Under the pieces are notes generated by a model, which worked only from the letters and a program-made list of their open reading frames with translations, was not told where the DNA came from and did no database searches. The translations under genes were made by a program, and so were the position numbers. A stretch of DNA of 64,000 nt from Nitratidesulfovibrio sp. SRB-5 (GTDB lineage Bacteria > Desulfobacterota > Desulfovibrionia > Desulfovibrionales > Desulfovibrionaceae): positions 1,041,131-1,105,130 of the forward strand of contig NZ_JAIOTY010000002.1 in the NCBI RefSeq assembly GCF_019931275.1. Direction: 5' to 3'. Positions 33,855 to 43,091 of this stretch are shown here, piece by piece. Within the stretch, counting starts at the first letter, position 1; the number at the start of each line of letters is the position of its first letter.

Positions 33855-35696
33855 ATGACCAGCCAACGACTGCGCGACGCCCGAGAGGCGGTGGACTTTC
33901 TGGAACGGCAGCGTTCGCCGTGGGAGGAGGCGTGGCGCGACATCGCCGCCTACGTCCTGCCCCGGCGGGGGCGCATGCACGGGCGCGACCCCCTGGGCGC
34001 CTCCGCGCCCGGTGCGGTGGGCGGATCGTCCGGCGTGTCCGGTGCCCACCGCGCCACTGACATGCGCGGCGGGCGCGTCATCGACGCCACGGCCACCCGC
34101 GCCGTGCGCATCCTGGCGGCGGGCATGCAGGGCGGGCTTACCTCGCCCGCCCGCCCGTGGTTCCGTCTGCGTCTGGCCGACGGGGCCGACGCGGAATCCG
34201 GCCCGGCCCGCCGCTGGCTGGATGCGGTGGAGCAGCGGCTGTACTGGGCCCTGGCCCGCAGCAACTTCTATCAGGCCTCGCACGCGCTCTACACCGAACT
34301 GGCCGCCTTCGGTTCCGCCGACCTGTACCAGGAAGTGGACCCCGAACGGCTGACCCGCTTCGCCGCGCTGACCTGCGGCGAATTCTCCTGGGCCTGCGAT
34401 GCGGCTGGCCGCGTGGACACCGTGGCGCGGCGCATGCTGATGACCGCCCGCCAACTGGCGGAACGCTACGGAGAGGCGCACCTGTCCACCGGCACGCGGC
34501 GCATGCTGCGCAAGGAACCCAACCGCCACGTGGAGGTGGTGCACCTGGTGCGGCCCCGCGCCGTGCGCACCCCCGGCCACGGCGGCAATCTGCACATGCC
34601 CTTCGAGTCGCTGGTGTTCGAGGCGGACGGCGCCGCCGGAGACCTGCTGCACGAAGGTGGCTTCGAGGAATTCCCGCACCTGGCGGCTCGCTGGGACGTT
34701 ACCGGCTGCGACGTGTATGGCCGCTCGCCTGGCATGGACGTGCTGCCCGACGTCAAGATGTTGCAGGAAATGGCCCGCAGTCAGCTGCTGGCCATCCACA
34801 AGGTGGTCAACCCGCCCATGCGCGTGCCCACCGGCTTCAAGCAGCGGCTCAATCTTATTCCCGGCGCGCAGAACTACGTGGCGCCGGGCCAGCCCGAGGC
34901 CGTGGCCCCGCTCTACCAGATCAACCCGGACATCGCGGCGGTGACGCGGAAGATCGACGACGTGCGCAAGGCCGTTCGCGAAGGGTTCTTCAATGATCTC
35001 TTTCTGATGTTCACGGCGAACGGGCGCTCCAACGTCACTGCGGCAGAGGTGGCCGAACGCGGGCAGGAAAAGCTGCTCATGCTCGGCCCGGTCATCGAGC
35101 GGCACCAGACGGAACTGCTTGATCCGCTGCTGACGCGCACCTACGGCATCCTGCGCCGGGCCGGGGCGCTGCCGCCCAACCCGCCGGAACTGGAAGGGCT
35201 GGAGATGCGCGTGGAGTATGTCTCGGCCCTGGCCCAGGCCCAGCGACTGGGCGCGGCGCAATCCATCCGCCAGTTCGCGGCGGAGGTCACGGCCCTGTCG
35301 GCCACCGCGCCCGGCGTGTTGGACAAGATCGACTTCGAGCAGGCCGTGGACGAACTGGCCTCCATCGGCGGAGTGCCCGCCAGGGTGGTGCGCTCCGACG
35401 CCGAGGTGTTGCAGCTGCGCGCAGCGCGCGAGGCCGGGCTGGCCGCGCAGGGCGCCGCCGTGGCGCGCGGGGCGGCGGGCGCCGCCAGCGCGCTGGCCAG
35501 GGTGCTGGGCGTGGAGGGCGGGGAGGACAGGAAGGACAGGGGCGGGGCGGCTGACGCCGCCGCATCGCCTGCGCCTTCTGCGGCATCTCGCCTCCCCGTG
35601 TCGCCTGTTTCGGCGGGCCCGTCTGGCCCGTCTGGCCCGGCAGGTCTGGCAGGTCTGGCAGGTCAGGCAGGTCCGGTCAGGGAGGCGCGCGCATGA
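33855..35696 (+). CDS. Portal / head-to-tail connecting protein (podovirus type)
   Basis: 613 residues; forms the dodecameric portal through which DNA is packaged and leaves. N-terminus RLRDAREAVDFLERQRSPWEEAWRDIAAYVLPRRGRM, the RVIDATATRAVRILAAGMQGGLTSPARPWFRL segment, a central GRSPGMDVLPDVKMLQEM motif, and a C-terminal helical region (AEVAERGQEKLLMLGPVIERHQTELLDPLLTRTYGIL) are all typical of the T7 gp8-like Head-tail_con family. The C-terminus ends in a low-complexity GPSGPSGPAGLAGLAGQAG tail encoded by short repeats. Length is normal for the family. Overlaps the next gene by ATGA. Confidence 0.9.
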   Translation: MTSQRLRDAREAVDFLERQRSPWEEAWRDIAAYVLPRRGRMHGRDPLGASAPGAVGGSSGVSGAHRATDMRGGRVIDATATRAVRILAAGMQGGLTSPARPWFRLRLADGADAESGPARRWLDAVEQRLYWALARSNFYQASHALYTELAAFGSADLYQEVDPERLTRFAALTCGEFSWACDAAGRVDTVARRMLMTARQLAERYGEAHLSTGTRRMLRKEPNRHVEVVHLVRPRAVRTPGHGGNLHMPFESLVFEADGAAGDLLHEGGFEEFPHLAARWDVTGCDVYGRSPGMDVLPDVKMLQEMARSQLLAIHKVVNPPMRVPTGFKQRLNLIPGAQNYVAPGQPEAVAPLYQINPDIAAVTRKIDDVRKAVREGFFNDLFLMFTANGRSNVTAAEVAERGQEKLLMLGPVIERHQTELLDPLLTRTYGILRRAGALPPNPPELEGLEMRVEYVSALAQAQRLGAAQSIRQFAAEVTALSATAPGVLDKIDFEQAVDELASIGGVPARVVRSDAEVLQLRAAREAGLAAQGAAVARGAAGAASALARVLGVEGGEDRKDRGGAADAAASPAPSAASRLPVSPVSAGPSGPSGPAGLAGLAGQAGPVREARA

Positions 35697-36319
35697 GCCG
35701 CCGCTCCCGGCCTGTTCCTTCCCGCGCGGCGGAAGGCGGGCGTCATTCAGGTTCCTCGTCACGGGCCGGTTCCTCGCCATGGGTCGATTCCTCGCCACGG
35801 GCCGGTTCCGCGCCATGGGTCGATTCCGCTTCACGGGCGGATTCCAACCCGCAGGCCGAGCCCATGCCGCAACCTGACGCCATTCTGGCAGACCTGCTGG
35901 CCCGCACCGCCATGGCGGACGCCGCAGGCCCCCACGGCCCCGATGGCCCCAATGGTCCCTATGGCACGGACGGCCTGCTGACCGACCTGCTGGGGCCGGA
36001 GGTGGAAGAGGCCAGCCATGCCCGGCGCGAGGAAACCACCCGCCTTGCCGCCTACCTCGACGACCTTGCGGCGGTGCTGCGCACGCAGGGCGGGGCCGGG
36101 GTGCGCGTGCTGCGCCACTGGCTGGACGCCGCCTGCGCCAACGACCGCCTGTCCCGGCCAGAGCCAGCCATTCACGGGGCCGCGGCCCTCTACGACTACG
36201 CCCGTGACCGCACGGCGGAAATCGCCATGGCCGACCCGGCCAGCCTGCTGCGCATCCAGTTGGAGGGGGCGCGGCGCTGGGCCGGGGAACAGCTGAACCC
36301 CAGCGGGCGGCGGGACTGA
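35693..36319 (+). CDS. Bbp19-like phage protein
   Basis: 208 residues. N-terminal ~55 residues are Ser-rich repeats (SSPWVDSSPRAGSAPWVDSASRADS) encoded by ~30-bp degenerate repeats (35741-35850). The C-terminal ~95 residues (LDDLAAVLRTQGGAGVRVLRHWLDAACANDRL...ALYDYARDRTAEIAMADP) follow the Bbp19-like domain pattern of Bordetella phage BPP-1 relatives, located between portal and scaffold as in those phages. Function in assembly not known. Coupled to the portal by a 4-bp overlap. Confidence 0.65.
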   Translation: MSRRSRPVPSRAAEGGRHSGSSSRAGSSPWVDSSPRAGSAPWVDSASRADSNPQAEPMPQPDAILADLLARTAMADAAGPHGPDGPNGPYGTDGLLTDLLGPEVEEASHARREETTRLAAYLDDLAAVLRTQGGAGVRVLRHWLDAACANDRLSRPEPAIHGAAALYDYARDRTAEIAMADPASLLRIQLEGARRWAGEQLNPSGRRD

Positions 36320-36399
36320 TTCCGCCCGCGCCGCAAGACCACGCCTTCAACGGGAACATCATGAAAACGCACGCTTTCAACCCTGCAACGGAGGACACC

Positions 36400-37065
36400 A
36401 TGGAACAGACACTGGCCCCGGCACCATCACCCGCCACGGCGAGCGGCCCGCAGATCGTGTCCGGCCCTTCCGCCCCGGCAACTTCGGCGACTCCCGCCAC
36501 TGTCCCGGCGGCCTCCGTCGGGGCAGCCAGTCCCGCCGATCCCGGCACCGCCCCCGGCCTGCCCGATGCGCCCACGACCCTCGACGCGCCGGGCGCCTCC
36601 GCCGTGCGCAACGCCGCCGACTACGCCTTCGACCTGCCGGACCACCTCAGCGTGGATACGGCGGCGGCGGACCGTTTCCGTACGCTGTGCGCCGCCCAGG
36701 GGCTGACCCCGGAACAGGCCCGCGCCGCCGTGAACTTCTACGTGGCCGAGCACGAGGCGGCGGGCGGCCTGGCTGCCGACGGCTGCGAGGCGGGCCTGCG
36801 CACCCTGTGGAAGGGCCGCTACGACGAGTGCATCGATACCGCCCGACGCGCCGTGCGCAGTCTGGACGCCCGCATGGAAGGGCGGCTGGCCCCGCTGGTG
36901 CGCGCCGGGCTCGGCAACCATCCCGCCTTCGCCGAACTGATGGCCCTGGTGGGCGAACGCATGGGCGAGGACTCGCTGGGCGCGGGCACCGGCCCGGCGG
37001 GCGCGCGCGGCGAGGCCATGAGCACCGAGGATTTCCTGCGGACCGTCGTGTTCGCCAAACGTTAA
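36400..37065 (+). CDS. Probable capsid scaffolding protein
   Basis: 221 residues from ATG 36400 (GGAGG 6 nt upstream; the ATG at 36361 is weaker). Pro/Ala-rich N-terminus (~1-75), a middle motif AADYAFDLPDHLSVDTAAADRFRTLCAAQGLTPEQARAAVNFYV, and a helical, charged C-terminal half ending STEDFLRTVVFAKR. Composition, helical content and position just before the major capsid gene match podovirus scaffolding proteins (T7 gp9 / Bbp18 position). A protease role is not suggested. Confidence 0.7.
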   Translation: MEQTLAPAPSPATASGPQIVSGPSAPATSATPATVPAASVGAASPADPGTAPGLPDAPTTLDAPGASAVRNAADYAFDLPDHLSVDTAAADRFRTLCAAQGLTPEQARAAVNFYVAEHEAAGGLAADGCEAGLRTLWKGRYDECIDTARRAVRSLDARMEGRLAPLVRAGLGNHPAFAELMALVGERMGEDSLGAGTGPAGARGEAMSTEDFLRTVVFAKR

Positions 37066-37084
37066 CCGCCAGGAGGCATCCGGC

Positions 37085-37999
37085 ATGGGCAAGACGCTGA
37101 AGGAACTGAGCAACGAGCAGGCATCCACGCAGCCGCAGCAGGTGGACGGGCTGACCGAGGAGGCCCCCATCCTGGGCATTGTTCCCTTCGAAGAGGCCAG
37201 CCACGGCCTGTGGAACATGTACGAGGACGTGGAAGAGGTGCAGGGCGCGGGCTGGGTGGAAATGAACGCGCCCCTGCCCTCGGTGGAGGTGACCAGCAAC
37301 CTGCGCAAGGTGGACCTGTCCATTCTGGGCGGCGAGATCGAGGTGCCGGAAGACACCGCCCGCATGTTCGGCGGCAAGGAAAAGTACTTTTCCAAGAAGA
37401 TGCCCAAGGTGCTGCGCCGTTCGGGCATGTCGGCTGAACAGCGCATCATCTACGACAACTTCCGCGCCTTCGCCCTGGACCACGGCAAGGTCACCGACGC
37501 CGGGGCCACGGCGGGCGGTTGCTACTCCATGCTGGCCGTGCGCTTCGTCGAAGGCGAAACCTGCGGCCTGTACAGCCCGGAATGCTTCAAGCAGGGCACC
37601 GTGCTGGACGTGCAGTCCATCAACGGCGGCGAACTCTACAAGGCCACCAGCGGCCAGTACCAGGGCGTGCTGGTCTTCGGCCTGCGGCTGAAGTCGTACC
37701 TGGGCATCCAGATCGCCAACCCCCACAGCGTGGCGGCCATTGTCAACGTTAGCCGCGACCACGTGCCCACCGAGGCCATGATCGACGACATGCTGGCCCA
37801 GGTGCGCGCCACCTCCGGCTCCACCTACCTGTTCATGCACGAGCGCGCCCGCAACCTGCTGTACCGCTACAAGGCCGGTGCCCTTCAGATCGTGCCGGGC
37901 GGCAAGGACATGGACCGCCAGATCACCCACTGGAACGGCATCGAGATCGTCACTTCCTACAACTTCAAGGACGGCACCGAGCAGGTGCTCGCCCTGTAG
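37085..37999 (+). CDS. Major capsid protein
   Basis: 304 residues, HK97-fold size class. Conserved-looking segments: LGIVPFEEASHGLWNMYEDVEEVQGAGWVEMNAPLPSVEVTSNLRKVDLSILGGEIEVPEDTARMFGGKEKYF, GATAGGCYSMLAVRF and ITHWNGIEIVTSYNFKDGTEQVL. The arrangement (portal, Bbp19, scaffold, this, cement) equals that around Bbp17, the BPP-1 major capsid. Codon usage is regular and there are no low-complexity inserts, unlike its neighbours, consistent with selection on an essential structural protein. Confidence 0.82.
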   Translation: MGKTLKELSNEQASTQPQQVDGLTEEAPILGIVPFEEASHGLWNMYEDVEEVQGAGWVEMNAPLPSVEVTSNLRKVDLSILGGEIEVPEDTARMFGGKEKYFSKKMPKVLRRSGMSAEQRIIYDNFRAFALDHGKVTDAGATAGGCYSMLAVRFVEGETCGLYSPECFKQGTVLDVQSINGGELYKATSGQYQGVLVFGLRLKSYLGIQIANPHSVAAIVNVSRDHVPTEAMIDDMLAQVRATSGSTYLFMHERARNLLYRYKAGALQIVPGGKDMDRQITHWNGIEIVTSYNFKDGTEQVLAL

Positions 38000-38074
38000 C
38001 GGCCCCGCGCCGCGCCCCTTCCGCAACACCATGACGGCAACCGCCCGGCGGTGCCGATGAACAAGGAGAAACGC

Positions 38075-38473
38075 ATGTACGGACACATGCTGCGTGTGCA
38101 TGGCGAACATCTGGCCAAGGGGCAGAATCTGCCCAAGAACGCCCAGGCCGTGGGCAACGGCGGCCCGCAGCGCGCGGGCTCGATGATGGGCGCGGCCGAG
38201 GTGGCCGCCGTGGCCGCCACGCCGGTCACCCTGGGCGACGGCAAGAGCCTTACCTTGATGCTGGAAGACAGCGACGACGGCACCGCCTTCGCCGCGCTGC
38301 CGGTGTCGTTCCGGCGCACCGCCCCCGGCGGGCGCACCTGGGCCGGGGGCGAGGTGCTGGGCCGCCTGCCCCTGCCTTCCGACTGCCGCCGCCACGTGCG
38401 CGTGGTGATCGGCACCGACGACGCCGGGGCCTCCGGCACCGTGGACGTCGTCTTCGACTACCTGCCGCGCTAG
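38075..38473 (+). CDS. Capsid cement/decoration protein (Bbp16-like)
   Basis: 132 residues. MYGHMLRVHGEHLAKGQNLPKNAQAVG is followed by a compact beta-rich domain (AATPVTLGDGKSLTLMLEDSDDGTAFAALPVSFRRT...LGRLPLPSDCRRHVRVVIGTDDAGASGTVDVVFDYLPR). It lies directly after the major capsid gene, where BPP-1 encodes its cement protein Bbp16. Start at 38075 with AAGGAG 7 nt upstream; a GTG at 38051 is disfavoured. Such proteins stabilise the mature shell. Confidence 0.7.
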   Translation: MYGHMLRVHGEHLAKGQNLPKNAQAVGNGGPQRAGSMMGAAEVAAVAATPVTLGDGKSLTLMLEDSDDGTAFAALPVSFRRTAPGGRTWAGGEVLGRLPLPSDCRRHVRVVIGTDDAGASGTVDVVFDYLPR

Positions 38474-38550
38474 CGCGGCCACGGACCGCAACCCCCGCCC
38501 GCCCCATCCGTGATGGGGCGGGCGGGGACCACGGCACGGAGGTGCCCCAC

Positions 38551-39162
38551 ATGACCAACGACATGATCATCGACATGGCCAAGGATGGCGCGCCGGGTCA
38601 GGCCCCGGCGGTACACGAGGAACCGGCAGGGTGCGACCCCGTCGCGGCGGCCCCCGTTTCGCCCCCGGCGTCTGCTTCGTCCCCGTCGGCCGCTTCGCCC
38701 CCGTCGGCCCCATTGCCCGATGTGGCGGAAACGTCCGAGCCGCCCACCCGCGAGGACGTGCGCCGCTTCCGCTTGGCGACCCTGCGCGCCCGGCTGGCCC
38801 TGCTGGGGGTGGCCTTCGACCCGTCCACCGACGAGGCCACCCTGCGGCGCATGCTGCGCGCCGCGGAAGGACAGGGGGGCGGGGCTGCCCGGCCCGGCCC
38901 GAAGAACGCGCAGGGCTCGACGGGCACGGCTGGCGCTATCGTGCCGACCGGCCCTGCCAGCACGACCGACCCGGCGGGCCATGCCGCCGACCCCGCCCCG
39001 ACGACGGAACCGGGTCTGACGCCCAGCGTCGCCATGCGCCGGGCCACGGCCCGCCACCTGCGCGAACGGCAGCGCGTGGCTGCGGAGGATACCGGAGCCA
39101 GCGGAGTGACCGGGTCCTCCAGAACAGGTGGGGGCCGCCCGCGCGGCAGGGGGCGGTCATGA
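38551..39162 (+). CDS. Virion-operon hypothetical protein
   Basis: 203 residues, low-complexity Ala/Pro/Ser at both ends. The only folded-looking part is ~65-105 (TREDVRRFRLATLRARLALLGVAFDPSTDEATLRRMLRAAEG), resembling a short SAP/HeH-like helix-extended-helix DNA-binding or protein-binding module. It ends with a basic tail (SSRTGGGRPRGRGRS). GGAGG precedes ATG 38551. It overlaps the next gene by ATGA. Position (between cement and tail-tube protein) suggests a minor virion or assembly factor; function unknown. Confidence 0.6.
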   Translation: MTNDMIIDMAKDGAPGQAPAVHEEPAGCDPVAAAPVSPPASASSPSAASPPSAPLPDVAETSEPPTREDVRRFRLATLRARLALLGVAFDPSTDEATLRRMLRAAEGQGGGAARPGPKNAQGSTGTAGAIVPTGPASTTDPAGHAADPAPTTEPGLTPSVAMRRATARHLRERQRVAAEDTGASGVTGSSRTGGGRPRGRGRS

Positions 39163-39755
39163 GCGCGGGATTTGGCCCGAACGTCATCACCGGTTCCGTC
39201 CAGACCAGCGAGGTATCCATCTGCAACAAGGCCCTGCGCTACCTGGGCGCGCCGGAAATCGTGGCCCTGGACCAGCCCTCGCGCGAGGCGGACCTGTGCT
39301 CCCGCTACTACGCGGAAGCCCGCGACGAGCTGCTGGAGCACCATCACTGGAACTTCGCCACCCGCTACACCTCGCTGGCCCCGCTGGCGGCGGTGCCGCC
39401 CTTCGGCTTTGCCTGCGCCTACCGTCTGCCCGGCGACTGCCTGCGGGTGCGCCGTCTGCGCGGCGAGCCACCCTTCGAGGTGGTGGAAGCGCGCACCCTG
39501 TACACCGACGCGGCCCCGGCGGAGGCGGTGCTGACCGTGCGCGTCACCGACCCCGCCCGCTTTCCGGCGCTGTTCGTAGAGGCGCTGGCCCGCCGCCTGG
39601 CCTCCGCGCTGGCCGTGCCGCTCATGAACAGTTCGCGCACCGAACAGGCCATGCTCCAGCGTTTCGGCGATGCGCTGGAGGCAGCCCGCGTGGCCGACGC
39701 CGCCGAGGGCGCGTCCGATCCCGTGGAAATCAACCCCTGGCTCATGGCGAGGTAA
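39159..39755 (+). CDS. Tail tubular protein A-like (T7 gp11-like)
   Basis: 198 residues. SEVSICNKALRYLGAPEIVALDQPSREADLCSRYYAEARDELLEHHHWNFATRYTSLA matches the N-terminus of gp11-type adaptor proteins (ring between portal and nozzle in short-tailed phages). The rest, AYRLPGDCLRVRRLRGEPPFEVVEARTLYTDA and LFVEALARRLASALAVPLMNSSRTEQAMLQRF, follows the same family. The open frame extends upstream to 38631 without meaning. Three bp before the next gene. Confidence 0.85.
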   Translation: MSAGFGPNVITGSVQTSEVSICNKALRYLGAPEIVALDQPSREADLCSRYYAEARDELLEHHHWNFATRYTSLAPLAAVPPFGFACAYRLPGDCLRVRRLRGEPPFEVVEARTLYTDAAPAEAVLTVRVTDPARFPALFVEALARRLASALAVPLMNSSRTEQAMLQRFGDALEAARVADAAEGASDPVEINPWLMAR

Positions 39756-39758
39756 CCC

Positions 39759-41837
39759 ATGGCGCGCACCACCCTGATCCAGAACAGCTTCAACGCGGGC
39801 GAACTGTCGCCCCTCATGGCCGCGCGGGGCGACCAGGCCCGCTACGCCAGCGGCTGCCGCGTGCTGCGCAACATGCTGCTGCATCCGCATGGCCCGGCCT
39901 TCCGGCGGCCCGGTCTGCGCTTCATGGGCGCCTGCGTCGATGAAACCGTGCCGCCCCGGCTGGTGCCCTTCGTGTTCAACGAGGAACAGGCCTACGTGCT
40001 GGAATTCGCCCCCGAGCGCCTGCGGGTGTGGTGGCGCGGCGGGCTGGTGCTGGGGGAAGGCGGCGCGCCGCTGGTGGTGCCTACCCCCTATGCGGCGGAA
40101 CATCTGTCCACGCTGCGCTGGTGCCAGTCCGCCGACGTGCTCTACCTGGTCACGCCGCATGCCGCCCCGCGCAAGCTGGAGCGCCACGGCCATGCCGACT
40201 GGCGGCTGGTGGCGGTGAACTTCGGCCCGCGCGTGGCCACGCCCACTGGGCTGCGCTCCACGGGGGCGCCGTCGGGCACGCGCCAGCACCGCTACGTGAT
40301 CACCGCCGTGTCCGTGGACACCGGCGAGGAAAGCCTGCCCACGGCGGAACTGGCCGTGACGGCTGGCACGCCTGCGGAAGGGAGCGCCGTGAACCTGGCC
40401 TGGACCGCCGTGGAGGGGGCCAGCGAATACCGGGTCTACAAGGCGGGCGGCGGGGCGTCGGTGTACGGTCTGCTGGGCACCGCCGCCACGGGCGAAACCT
40501 ATGCCGATACGGGCCGCACGCCGGACTTTGCCGAGGGCCCGCCCGAGCACCGCAACCCCTTCGAAGGGGCGGACGACCATCCGTCATCGGTGCAGTTCTG
40601 GCAGCAGCGGCTGTGCTTCGCCGGGTCGCGCAGCCACCCGCAGACCATCTGGGCCAGCCGTACCGGCTGCTACGAGAACATGGACGTCTCGCGCCCGCTC
40701 CAGACCGACGACGCGGTCACCGTCACCATCGCCTCGGAAACGGTCAGCGCCGTGCGCTGGATGATGCCCGCCCGCAAGCTGCTGGTGGGCACCGGCGGCG
40801 GCGAATGGACCCTGTCCGGCCAGGGCAGCGAGCCGTTCTCGCCCCTGTCGTGCCTGCTGGAATTCCAGTCGGCGCGCGGCTCGGCGGAACTGCCGCCCCT
40901 GGCCGTGGGCGACGGGGTGCTGGCCGTGCAGCGCGGCGGACGGGCGGTGCGCGACTTTCGCTACAGTCTGGACGTGGACGGCTATTCCGGCGCGGACCAG
41001 ACCATTCTGGCCGAACACATGCTGCGGGGCCGCAACATCGTGGACTGGGCCTACCAGCAGTCGCCCCATTCGGTGGTGTGGTGCGCCATGGACGACGGCA
41101 CCATGGCCGGGCTTACCCTCATCGCCGAGCATCAGGTGGCGGGCTGGCACCGCCACGACACCAGAGGCGCGGTGGAGGCGCTGTGCGTGGTGCCCGGCCC
41201 GCCGTCCGACCCCGCCGGGGGCGACGAACTGTGGCTGGTGGTGCGCCGCGACGTGGACGGCGTGCAGCGGCGCTACATCGAGCGGCTGGACCCGGCCTTC
41301 GAGTCGGACACCCCGGCCCCGGCGTTCTTCGTGGATTCCGGCCTGTCGTATCAGGGGCCGCCCGTGGCCGCGCTGGGCGGGCTGGAACATCTGGAAGGGC
41401 GCGAGGTGTCCATCCTGGCCGACGGCTGGGTGCATCCGCCGCGCATCGTGGCGGGCGGGCGCATCGAACTGGATCGCCCGGCGTCGGTGATCCATGCCGG
41501 GCTGGGCTATGCCAGCGACCTTGCGCCGGTGACGCAGGAATTCGTGGCGGGCGACGGCCCCACTCAGGGCCGGGTGCGCCGGGTGGGCCGGGCCCGGGTG
41601 CGGCTGTACCGCTCGTCGGGGTTCAAGGCCGGGCCGGACGCGGCCCACCTGCGCGAGGTGCTGTTCCGCACCGCGCAGGATCCGCCGGGGCAGGCCCTTC
41701 CGCTTTTCGATGGCGACCGCGAGGTGACGCTGGACGCGCGTCTGGGCACGCAGGGCGGCCTGCACGTGCGGCAGGACGACCCCCTGCCGCTGACGGTGCT
41801 GGCGGTGATCAGCGAGGTGGAGGTGGGCGAGTCATGA
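39759..41837 (+). CDS. Tail nozzle-like structural protein (T7 gp12-like position)
   Basis: 692 residues. N-terminus TTLIQNSFNAGELSPLMAARGDQARYASGCRVLRNMLLHPHGPAFRRPGLRFM is the conserved start of this class of podoviral tail proteins. A Fn3-like/beta segment (~200-260, YVITAVSVDTGEESLPTAELAVTAG, NLAWTAVEGASEYRVYKAGG) and long beta-rich stretches follow (LLVGTGGGEWTLSGQGSEPFSPL, RYIERLDPAFESD). It fits the nozzle/tube that closes the connector. The stop overlaps the next start by ATGA. Confidence 0.8.
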   Translation: MARTTLIQNSFNAGELSPLMAARGDQARYASGCRVLRNMLLHPHGPAFRRPGLRFMGACVDETVPPRLVPFVFNEEQAYVLEFAPERLRVWWRGGLVLGEGGAPLVVPTPYAAEHLSTLRWCQSADVLYLVTPHAAPRKLERHGHADWRLVAVNFGPRVATPTGLRSTGAPSGTRQHRYVITAVSVDTGEESLPTAELAVTAGTPAEGSAVNLAWTAVEGASEYRVYKAGGGASVYGLLGTAATGETYADTGRTPDFAEGPPEHRNPFEGADDHPSSVQFWQQRLCFAGSRSHPQTIWASRTGCYENMDVSRPLQTDDAVTVTIASETVSAVRWMMPARKLLVGTGGGEWTLSGQGSEPFSPLSCLLEFQSARGSAELPPLAVGDGVLAVQRGGRAVRDFRYSLDVDGYSGADQTILAEHMLRGRNIVDWAYQQSPHSVVWCAMDDGTMAGLTLIAEHQVAGWHRHDTRGAVEALCVVPGPPSDPAGGDELWLVVRRDVDGVQRRYIERLDPAFESDTPAPAFFVDSGLSYQGPPVAALGGLEHLEGREVSILADGWVHPPRIVAGGRIELDRPASVIHAGLGYASDLAPVTQEFVAGDGPTQGRVRRVGRARVRLYRSSGFKAGPDAAHLREVLFRTAQDPPGQALPLFDGDREVTLDARLGTQGGLHVRQDDPLPLTVLAVISEVEVGES

Positions 41838-42490
41838 GCGCGCGTCACCAACACGCGGTTGCGGATTCCCCGGCTGTTCCGTCCTCTGCGGTTCCGACAT
41901 CCCCGGTCCTCCGCCCCACGGTGTCCGCCCTGCGCACGGGGTTTGCCCGACGCGGCGCGGGTGGCCGCACCCTGCTGCACGTGGTCCCGGCGCGCCGCCA
42001 GCACCTGCACGAGGTGTTGCCCCACTTGCGTCCGCGCGACCGGGCGGAACTGGACGCCCTTGGCCCGCGCGGCGCCGTGGCCGAGGCGGCGCGGGCCTTC
42101 GCCCTGTCGCCCCTGCGCTGGGCGGTGCTGCGTGGCGGGCGGTGCGTGGCCCTGTTCGGCGCGCGGCCCCTTCCCTGCATGCCGGGCACGGCGGCGCCGT
42201 GGCTGTTCGGCACGCCGGGGCTGGATGCGGAAGGACGGGCGCTGGCCCGGCTGGGTCCGCTGTTCGCCGCGCGCATGCGCGCAGCGTGGCCCCGGCTGGT
42301 GAACATGCTCCACGCCCCGGCCCTGGCGGAGCGCCCGGCCACGGCACGCTGGCTGGCACGGTGCGGGTTTGCCGTGGCCGCGCACCCCATGCCGTTGGGC
42401 CATGGCGGCGCGCCGTTCCATCCCTTTACCTCCGGCGATGCGCTTGCGGCCAGCTTCGCGCCGGAACAACCCACCAACACAGGAGGATGA
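41834..42490 (+). CDS. Internal virion protein, DUF2833/GNAT-like (T7 gp13-like)
   Basis: 218 residues. A Pro/Ser-rich ~40-residue start, then ARRQHLHEVLPHLRPRDRAELDALGPRGAVAEAARAFALSPLRWAVLRGGRCVALFGARPLP...GTAAPWLFGTPGLD...RLVNMLHAPALAERPATARWLARCGFAV, which has the layout of the acetyltransferase-like gp13/DUF2833 family of podovirus core proteins. ATG 41834 overlaps the upstream stop. Much of the large open frame upstream in this phase is a shadow of the nozzle gene. Confidence 0.7.
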   Translation: MSARHQHAVADSPAVPSSAVPTSPVLRPTVSALRTGFARRGAGGRTLLHVVPARRQHLHEVLPHLRPRDRAELDALGPRGAVAEAARAFALSPLRWAVLRGGRCVALFGARPLPCMPGTAAPWLFGTPGLDAEGRALARLGPLFAARMRAAWPRLVNMLHAPALAERPATARWLARCGFAVAAHPMPLGHGGAPFHPFTSGDALAASFAPEQPTNTGG

Positions 42491-42491
42491 C

Positions 42492-43001
42492 ATGTGCGGA
42501 TTGCCCCAGGCCCTGGTGGCAGCGGCCATTCTGCAGGGCGGCTACACCCTGATGGATTCGAACCGGACCTCCAGCGCCGCCAAGGCGCAGCAGGAATACC
42601 AGGCCGCCACCCAGCGCAATGCGGCCTTGCAGGCCAACTACCAGATCGAGGAGACGCAGCGCGATGCCGAGCGCACCGAGCGGGCCCTGAAGCGCCAGGC
42701 GCGTTCGCAGCAGGCGGGGGTGCGTTCGCTGCTGGCGGCATCGGGCATGGACGCCGGGTCGGGCAGCGCGCTGGACGTGTTGCAGGACCAGTCGCTGGCC
42801 GCCGAGACCGACGTGCTGGATGTGCGGCGGCAGTCGGAGCGGCGGCAGCGTGCCCTTGAATATCAGGCCGCGGGCGCGGACAGCAATGCATCGCTGCTGA
42901 TGGGCATGGCCAACGACCCGTGGGCGCGGGTGCGCCAGGGGTGGCGCAGCGGCATGATCATCGGCAACACCGTGCAGGGAGCTGGCAACCTTCTGATGTA
43001 G
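42492..43001 (+). CDS. Internal virion protein (T7 gp14-like)
   Basis: 169 residues. A short hydrophobic start (PQALVAAAILQGGYTL), then a long helical, Gln/Arg-rich coiled coil (KAQQEYQAATQRNAALQANYQIEETQRDAERTERALKRQARSQQAGVRSLLAASGMDAGSGSALDVLQDQSLAAETDVLDVRRQSERRQRALEYQA) and a Gly/Met-rich end. This is the pattern of gp14-type ejected core proteins. AGGAGG precedes the ATG at 42492. The genes that normally follow (large gp15/gp16-type ejection proteins with a transglycosylase) are absent; the tail fibre gene comes next after 90 bp. Confidence 0.75.
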   Translation: MCGLPQALVAAAILQGGYTLMDSNRTSSAAKAQQEYQAATQRNAALQANYQIEETQRDAERTERALKRQARSQQAGVRSLLAASGMDAGSGSALDVLQDQSLAAETDVLDVRRQSERRQRALEYQAAGADSNASLLMGMANDPWARVRQGWRSGMIIGNTVQGAGNLLM

Positions 43002-43091
43002 GGCCATCCTGATGGGGACTCTGCTTCGGCAACCGTATCCGGATTCAGAAGCAGCCCCGCCAGTGCCGACAGGAATGCAAAGGAGCGGACA

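Noticed and set aside
40028..42490. 820-codon open frame
   Set aside because: Only 41834-42490 resembles a protein; the upstream part is a shadow of the nozzle-like gene in another phase.
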